From NCBI GenBank assembly GCA_029204225.1, contig CM055097.1:61224385-61288384 (forward strand): a stretch of 64,000 nucleotides of DNA. Direction: 5' to 3'. The notes under the pieces are model-generated. The model was given only the letters and a program-made list of their open reading frames with translations, made no database searches and was not told where the DNA came from. A program made the position numbers and the translations under genes. Positions 56,851 to 64,000 of this stretch are shown here, piece after piece (within the stretch, counting starts at the first letter, position 1; every line of letters starts with the position of its first letter). The stretch is from Diphasiastrum complanatum (Eukaryota; Streptophyta; Lycopodiopsida; Lycopodiales; Lycopodiaceae).

Positions 56851-57783
56851 ACATGCACACATACAACTGAGAATGACTAGAAGATTTTACAAATTTACAT
56901 CTCGTAGAATCACAATACCAAGGAAATTATAGTTTTTTTATGATGTAGAGTACACACAAGCTCTGAATCTGATGTCAAGTCCACCCAAGCTCCCAATTTT
57001 ATCTCATCTGTTTGTTTTGATAAATATGTCATGGGAACTACTTTGATAAGACTATAACAACACCCTCAACCCTCGATCTGTGAATAACAAACACTCAAGA
57101 GCTAGACGTAGGACAAACATTCCAATCAACTATGCTTGGACCCATCACACAAACACCCCTTTCCATGGGATTAGTAAGTCCAGTTTATTGTTAAGCTCTA
57201 GCTATGGCATTCCATACTACCAAAGATGTCTCAAGCTAAGACACAAGCCTAAACTATGACTAGAGAGCAAAAACTCTCACTAGAGCACAAAAAACAATGC
57301 CAATAATGAGTAGTACTAGGAGAGCTACAAGTTCTTAAAGAGAGAAAATTTGCCTCCCTATCTTCGTGTATTACATAATTCAAACCTCATATTTCATATT
57401 CGGAGTTAGAAACTCTAATTCATTCTAATAGTTAGTCAAACCATTGAATACCATATCCAAGTGATATCGGTGTGTAATGACTAATTAGAGTCCACAGGGC
57501 CCCCTAGCAATCTATTGAGGTCCCTTAACTCATATGTGGTCAGAGCTTGTTAACTAGTGTTAACTAGGTCTTAACACAACTAGCCTCCCAAGATGCAAAA
57601 CAAAGCAAAGAAAGGTATTTGTTAGCATTGAAAGACATCAATAACTTTCCATTTGGCCAAGACAAGAGGACCAACCAACCTAGCATTGGCACTTGGCCAA
57701 GAAAGAAAAATGGACCAACCTCGTGTTGGCATGCTAGTCGTAAAGCAAGAATGACACTATTTATGTGGCTATTCACACATGTG

Positions 57784-57821
57784 AGCGCGCGCGCACACGC
57801 ACACACACACACACACACACA
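57784..57821. repeat. Alternating purine-pyrimidine tract (CG)n(CA)n
   Basis: GCGCGCGCGCACACGC then (AC)n to 57820. Strict alternation of about 38 bp, a classical Z-DNA-prone composition. Confidence 0.95.
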
Positions 57822-58079
57822 ATCTAGTCACATGCACACGTGCACAAGAAGCATTTTGTCACACTTGTTGGCAGGTGTTGGCGATGAGGCCTTAGGCTAG
57901 CCCATCATGAAAGATATGCTTATTTTATTGTTTTTATACTTCCACTCAAGAAGCATCTTTTTTTATGTCATTTTACAAGTTGTGTCTAGAAGTATTCAAG
58001 CTTCTTCTTTTATAGGGGTTTTGTGACAATGTCTACAACCTTTCTTTGGTGTTGATAAACTAGATTTCAATCTCAACTT

Positions 58080-58531
58080 CTTCTTGCTTTTGTCAAATAT
58101 AATGATATTGCACATTTATGTGCTTAGATCTCTTGTGAAATTTTGGATTATACACCAAACCGATATATCCTCGATTGTCACAAGGCAAGTTTGCGGTTGC
58201 ACTTTTCTCAAAGCCAACTTTTCCAAGCAATATTCTTAACCAAACTACTTCTTTCACTAATGCACAAGCTACTACATATTTGGCTTTAGCTGTTAATCCT
58301 ATTATAAACTTCTGCAAGCATTTGCTCTGTTGTGAGCAACAAGACATGGCCGCTCCTAGGACTTCGTTTATCCATATCTCCAACATGATTTTCATCACAA
58401 TGACTAATGTGTTTGTTGTTCCCACTTAAGTATAAAGCTAATTTTAATATACCCTTCAGGTACTGTTGCTTACCAATTTGCTCCAAGTGGGTTGTTGCAG
58501 TGCTTTTTAACATTGCTAATTGCATATGCAA
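58080..58531 (-). pseudogene. Ty1/copia RT end/RNase H relic
   Basis: Minus strand: LKGILKLALYLSGNNKHISH (RT-RNase H connection), DENHVGDMDKRSPRSGHV (RNase H start), FIIGLTAKAKYVVACALVKE (Glu of TEAEY replaced), LPCDNRGYIGLVYNPKFHKR and SKHINVQYHYI. Two frames, broken near 58.35 kb. Confidence 0.78.
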
Positions 58532-58764
58532 TGTCTAGTCTAATAATTCCTCTACTAGTAGGGTTCTTGGAAGGAAATTTAGGCAAAAATTCAATGATAT
58601 TTTTCTTAGGCAATAGCCTAAAGGTCTATCCCCTTGCAGGGAATTTTACCGTCAAATACATTTACTCCCTATAGTTTTCTTGTATGATTTTTCCCATACA
58701 TCATGAGCCAAAAAGAAGAGGATAAATTTGTTAAACAATTTCAAGATGATATACAGATCACCTT

Positions 58765-58924
58765 GGGGAGCTCCTATACTAGTAGTTGGAAAGAAAGAAA
58801 CTTCTGCAAGCATTTGCTCTGTTGTGAGCAACAAGACATAGCCGCTCCTGGGACTTCAGTTATCCATATCTCCAACACAATTTTCATCATGGGGATCTCC
58901 TATACTAGTAGTTGGAAAGAAAGA
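58765..58924. repeat. 92-bp copia-derived insert between 34-bp direct repeats
   Basis: Direct repeats 58765-58798 and 58891-58924 (33 of 34 identical; core TCCTATACTAGTAGTTGG) flank 58799-58890, which copies 58307-58396 of the neighbouring copia relic at about 90%. Confidence 0.85.
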
Positions 58925-59210
58925 CAGAGGCTTACGCTCTATGTTGATTATAAAAAGTTAAATGGAAAACCATAAAAAATCATGTATCCAAAATGTATGA
59001 CCTCATGGATTGTCTAAATGATACAAAGTATTTCACTAAGATTGACCTTGGGTTATGATACCATCAGATGAGTAGAGTAAGACATACCCAAATTAGATAA
59101 TGTACTAGATATGACCACTATGAATTATTGGTACTATATTTTGGCCTTAAATGCCCCAACAACCCTACAATAGATGATGAACAATCTTTTTCATCTGCTT
59201 TTGGAAATGG
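58925..59210 (+). pseudogene. Ty3/gypsy reverse transcriptase relic
   Basis: RLTLYVDYKKLNGKP (RM.VDYRALN motif), LTLGYDTIR (DLRSGYHQIR), then LALNAPTTLQ and MMNNLFHLLL (LTNAPATFQ..MN.IF). Stops between. Text is lost before the YLDD motif at about 59.21 kb. Confidence 0.65.
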
Positions 59211-59700
59211 ATGATTATCCTTGGTTGTGGTAATTATATAATTGAGGCCAATTTTTTGTTTGTTCGATTGTGTAGATATCTAGTGAAAGGTGTCCAAAAT
59301 AAAGAGGTTGGCAGAATGCCCAAACATTTTGTGTTGTGGAGGCAAATTTCAGAGAGTGAGAGCTGCATGTACAGTGAGAAGTATCACCTCGGCAAAGGTG
59401 GCTTGACGCCATTGGAAATTGCGAACAATCCATGGTGAATTGATTTCCCAAGTGGCTTTTACCCTGAAGAAGAGCACACTTTGTAGTATTTGTGGCTTGC
59501 TTGTAGTGGAGTGATTTGGATGATGCTTTGGTATATAGTTGAATTCCAAAGAAGCATGAAGGGTATTTCATACTATCTTAGTATTCTATTCGAAAATCCT
59601 ATACTAAAGAATTGTAGTGGAAATGTTTTTTCAAACATAACTTAGATATCTAAGCCATATCATATCTTATTGTGGCATTCAGATTGACTATGATAAGAAG
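59211..59700. other. Unknown insert within gypsy relic
   Basis: Replaces the RT catalytic region. A minus-strand open frame of 118 codons exists (59571-59215) but shows no family motif. Contains AACAATCCATGGTGAATTGA, also found with one change at 49497 (opposite strand). Confidence 0.35.
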
Positions 59701-60060
59701 GTACAAGGTGGCAATCTCATATTAAATTTGCGAGGTGAAATCAGTTTTAGGCTTCACAAAAAATTTCGTCAAAATGGATCCTACTGCCTTATTAGGATGG
59801 AAAACCAGTGCCTTTTGAGAACAAAAAGTTGGACCTAGCTTAATGTAGATATTCTACCTACGAGAAAAAGCTTTTTATGATTATTCACACTTTCAAATTT
59901 TGGAGACATATTCTAAAGGATCCAAATTTACTATAATGACAGATCATTTGTCCCTTAAATATATTTGTGATGCCATAGACCTAAGAGTTCATAAGGCAAG
60001 ATGGTCGGAACTCCATCAATGATGACTTAATCCTGTAATTAATAGAAGCTCCAGGGGAGC
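59701..60060 (+). pseudogene. Ty3/gypsy RNase H relic
   Basis: DGKPVPFENKKLDLA, CRYSTYEKKLFMIIHTFKFW and RHILKDP match the gypsy RNase H consensus (PVAFESRKL..., RYSTYEKELLAIV..., WRHYL). TDH-equivalent and later parts carry several stops. Confidence 0.7.
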
Positions 60061-61240
60061 ATATCCTGCCAAAAAGTATAAGGTTAAGCTTCCATAGTTG
60101 ATGGTCCTTCCAAATAGATTTATTCTAAGTACATATGAGCAGATAAAATTTACATGATGTCCCACCTTCCACAGATACAAGCTCCAAAAGGGACAGTTTC
60201 TCCCACGACAGAGATTATCACAACCCACCTGGATGTTAGCATATGTGATTTTGAACATTAAACATGTGACTACTATTTATGAGCATACAAATACGAGTGA
60301 ATGTATTCTTATCACCAAAAATAGGATTTTGTTTATTTAAAAAAAGAATCTGAAGAGCACTATATGCCATACTTGGTTCAACTCATAAATGTGTCACCAC
60401 CTTCAGGTGTGGTATGATCTCTATCAATCTACTCTCTAAAAGAAGTTATACAAGCTTTCTCATTAAATATGTTCAAAGAGTATTGTTCATATATGCTTTA
60501 TCAAGCTTCTTTCATGGTTTGCATTCCCATCACTTTGATGCTTCAAATCAAAATTCTATAGCTTTTCAGGTTGCTCCTTATGGACCAAGAAAACTCACAA
60601 AGTAGCAGATGATGCTCCTACAGGTGTATAGCCTTGATTTAAACTTCATTATGTGGCTCACTATCATCAGGCTTATCAACTGGTTCACGACGGAAGACGG
60701 TGTCACGGAAGATCATGTCTGGTGCTAAATAGTTTCCCAGCCAAAAAACCACCAGCAGAAAAATACTGAAAAATCAGAAACAACATTAATTAGTAGAGGA
60801 CTTTCTTTGAATGCAATCTCCGTACGTGTGTCACTATAAATCCATGTAGATTCAAACATAGTTATCCATTCTGGAACAGAACGCATTCCAGAACAATACC
60901 AATTTTTTTTTTTTTTAATACGTACTAACAAAGGAAAAAAACATTAAAATCTGGTTTTAGTTTGGGTTTGGGTTTGGGGATTATCAATTTTATGCACTAT
61001 TTTGGGGCTGCCCGGGGAAGGCTTTAAAAACCATAAAGTAGATTCTATGAGCAAAGATACAATAATTTGTACTAGTGACCATTCTCTACATGTACTTGAC
61101 CATAGATTTTCTTTATTTTTGCATTTAGACTCTACATTCCAGAACATACCGTACATTCCGACTGTTTTTGGTCTGAACGGGCTTCTAAGGATTCAAGAAT
61201 AGTTCATCAGTGAGTTCAAGGTCATGTTCTAACATAAATT
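60061..61240. other. No gene recognised
   Basis: Short frames only. A T-run is at 60903-60918 and (TTTGGG)n-like repeats at 60955-60978. Confidence 0.4.
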
Positions 61241-61246
61241 TAAAGA

Positions 61247-61610
61247 GGATGAACTGTTATCATTGTGGTAAGCTTGGTCTCCTGTCTTGGGTATGTATGG
61301 TATGGTGCCCTGCCCTCCACAAACAAAATTGACGGCTGAGAACAACAATGATGGAGGAGAGTCAATGCGGAAAGGTTTCAAAAACAGTCCCAAGATACTG
61401 AAGAAGATTAGGCATCAAACTTTTTGGAAGAAAAGCAAAGGGAACCTTAATATCTTCTTATGGCAAGACAATTCATTGGAGAGGCAAGATCCGTATGGTG
61501 AGCAAAGAGGCAAGAGAAAATGCAGAAATGTCATATGTACTTGATGATGATTTGTGTTTATTGAAAACATTGGTGAAGAAATTGAAGGTGATCACTATTC
61601 CTAAATGAGT
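61247..61610 (+). pseudogene. Copia gag/protease relic
   Basis: MNCYHCGKLGLLSWVC is a CX2CX4HX4C knuckle with His changed to Leu. It is followed by a Lys-rich linker (MRKGFKNSPKILKKIRHQTF). Frames break soon after; no DSGA protease motif is seen. Confidence 0.45.
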
Positions 61611-64000
61611 TATTCGGGAAATATGTACTCCAACCCATAAAAGAAGAATCTGAGACATGTCATAGCGGTGATTCACTAAAAATCAAACGTGCAACAGTAA
61701 AAGAGATATCATGGACAAATCCATACTTTTTTAAAGCGATTCTACGATGTTACATATAATGTATTGGTGAAGAGAGTGGAGTTTTTGTGAACATACACAT
61801 GTGAAGATTATTTAGAAGAGAAGTTCCAAATTGTTTCTTGAGATGTACATAAAGAAGAGAATGATCCTAAAGAGCATGGAAAACCGGATGCAACAAATTA
61901 TGTCTTAAGTTAATCTGTCTTTGAAGATAGTGAGTATAAAAGACTCTCCTTTGAAATAATGCTTTTTGGTATTATCAACACGTGGGATCATAGAAATTCA
62001 AATTAGATTAGTGGAATTCCTCAATAACAACAAATGAAAGATAAAATGAAAATGCAACAACAATCACTTTGCTCATGTTTTGGAATGGTAAAACTCAAAG
62101 TGTGAAAAGTTAGGGAATGCAATGAAGAACTATGAAGCAACAAAGTTGGTTGAGAGTATCTTTGAGGCAGGAAAGCAATGGGCAACAAAAGACAAAGATG
62201 TGGATTTAAACAATGAGCTTCGTTATATACTTGAGATAGTTCCAGTGAAAAAACAAGATTAGATCTAAGAAAAATTAGTCAACAATAAGAAAACCAATAA
62301 TGAATTTTGTTTTGCAGTTTCTATTTTTGCAAGGTACACTTAGAATAGGGATAAGGATAGTCTATTGCAATTGATTTATAAACTTGTCGTTATTAAGAGG
62401 GAGAATTATTGGAATATTGACTAAGTTTGGGTCTCGCACAAGAACGGAAATACACCGCATATGATTTAAGGCTAAAGCCCTACAAACATAAGCAAGAGTT
62501 TTCCTACTTAGAGCTGTAGTTCTACCAAATCCACAAGCAAGAAAATGAATGTCTACAGGCCCTATTTATACCCAATAGGAAGTCTAACATAGAAGCTTCT
62601 AGACATCTAGCCTAAGCTTATCCACAAATAGGGTCACATGGAGGAAAATAGTGTGCCCTCTTGGAGGGCCTGCGCCCTTCCAATAGGACCCCCACTCCAA
62701 TATGAAATAATAATAGATGGGCCATTGGCCAATGCTAAATATAATTGCATGAAATAAGGCTTTTAGGCCTGTACACTAAGGCTCAGGGCCAACAAGTGAA
62801 TATACATTATAAAAGGCCCCATAATGCATGTAGTCTATTGATCCAATAGTCACATCCAGTAGGAATAACAAAGATGTTATCGAATATATTTGATGTTGAA
62901 TCCAACCCACAAAAGGTAAATATGTGCATAAGCAGTCGCATAAAGGAACCATGTGAAACTACAAAGCTGAACAAGAAACCTAAAAGAGGTACATGAAACT
63001 CTACCGAGATACATGGATAGCCCACACGTGCCAAATGAAGGACTCATGTTACATGTCACCGCCGTAGCTGTTACAAACGAAAATATCTCAAGCTAGTCAT
63101 GTGGTGACAGGTCCAAGAAAACCATATAGAGGCACAAGTAGGAACCAAAGATCCCAACTCGACACTATAGGAAAAGGAACACTATTGAGGTGAATAGGTA
63201 ATATTGTTGTATGAAGGAACCAAGTGGCATGTATCATACCAAACAAGAAAAATCGAAATAAAGCACAGTCATAACTGTTGTGACATATAAGAACAACCAA
63301 AGCCAGCCTCATGGAAGCACCAATCAAGGAGATCCCAAGCTATCCAAGTGGACCATGAATGCCTAAGAAAAGTTGCAACATGGGGACATCATGAAGGTAG
63401 ACCCTTGAATACAAAAGGAATCATAGGATGCTAGGTCATGTAGCATAGAAGACGCACCACTACGTTGTCACCACATGAAAAAAAGGTGTACATCAACCAA
63501 GTTAGTGTGAATAATCAGGCAAGACAAGTAGTAGCAAGTAGCACTGGTACGAGAAATGTATCAATGTCCCAAGTGATTTGTCCAGACTAAGTCATTCACC
63601 ATCATAAAGAACATGAGCAAATGCATCTCATGTAAGACATATAGACCAAGAGTTGTTGCAACTAACGTATCAAGAACGCCATGTGGATATGCTCAAACTG
63701 ATAGACATGCCAAAATAAGAGGACTGGCATATACCTCCAACAAGTCCATAGGAAACATCGAAGAATAAACCAAAGGATGTGAAGAAATTATCGGATCCTG
63801 AAACTATTCTGCACATATTGAATATGGCTGATCGAACTCTACATGTGCCTCATCATACGGATCTCAAAGCCCATCTATAGCATCTAGAACAATAGCAGGA
63901 ATACATGAAGACTAATAAAATGATGTATCCAACTACACCTTATCTCGAGCAATAGAACTAACAGGAGACTTGGAATGGGGGTCCTTGGACCCATCTATAC
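61611..64000. other. 2.4 kb without recognisable genes
   Basis: Short frames on both strands with no diagnostic motif. Repeated words such as GGAACCA and CATGTGG at 62.9-63.7 kb hint at old LTR or spacer DNA, not resolved. Confidence 0.35.

Larger units (their letters stand above)
53481..58079. other. 4.6 kb without recognisable genes
   Basis: AT-rich with only short frames. Contains a GATAAT-type repeat (56809-56850), a (GC)(CA) alternating tract (57784-57821) and a duplicated GTTATTGCAGAGATAGTA motif (about 56615 and 56685). Confidence 0.45.

Noticed and set aside
59215-59571. 118-aa minus-strand frame
   Set aside because: No recognisable motif; it lies in unknown DNA interrupting a gypsy relic, so a real gene is not supported.
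60955-60978. Telomeric repeat
   Set aside because: The unit is TTTGGG-like, three copies only, not the plant TTTAGGG array.

Overview
This is nuclear DNA of a land plant. The evidence is a complete, intron-split plastid-type RidA gene with plant telo-boxes upstream, Ty1/copia elements primed by initiator-Met tRNA, and very large TE-filled introns. Short exons, two RidA introns of about 5.4 and 11.3 kb, long (TC)n tracts and heavy nested retrotransposition suggest a large genome. A non-flowering vascular plant such as a fern is my guess, not something the sequence proves. The window has no RNA genes or CRISPR array that I can support.

Left third (1-23 kb). Decayed Ty3/gypsy-like remnants (about 1.0-4.4 kb) lie just past the 3' end of a host gene that long-ORF scanning misses. 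This gene is RidA (reactive intermediate/2-iminobutanoate deaminase), minus strand, six exons at 22756-22519, 17107-16995, 16798-16754, 16599-16526, 16351-16302 and 4982-4885, joining to 205 codons. Intron 5 holds a pile of L1-like LINE copies, all antisense to RidA. At least three LINE 3' ends finish in (TC)n tracts, so these microsatellites are LINE tails. A 500-bp solo LTR with a GTTTC target duplication sits inside one LINE. Intron 1 contains another LINE 3' fragment and recurring TTTCGAAAC-type motifs. A duplicated 76-bp block carrying telo-boxes lies upstream of the RidA start codon.

Middle (23-42 kb). A tRNA-derived SINE candidate is followed by a mosaic of Ty1/copia fragments on both strands. 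This includes a head-to-head inverted LTR pair, an intact-looking 6.35-kb copia element (28234-34585, minus strand, TACAC target duplications, LTRs differing at 3 of 655 positions) nested in an older plus-strand copia, and a 250-bp solo LTR (GTCAT duplications) in the same older element. The young element has lost a short integrase segment including the second catalytic Asp. Next come a fragment with degenerate TCGGATG motifs and a perfect 11-bp hairpin.

Right third (42-64 kb). A probable host gene (43866-45773, plus, two exons) encodes a Ser-rich, probably disordered protein of unknown function. At 49.6-52.7 kb is a decayed Helentron-type (Helitron with C-terminal AP-endonuclease) element on the minus strand. 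The rest is thinly conserved gypsy and copia debris, including a small insertion that looks like templated repair.

Only two genes look like working host genes: RidA and the Ser-rich gene. Everything else recognisable is transposon-derived, mostly broken.
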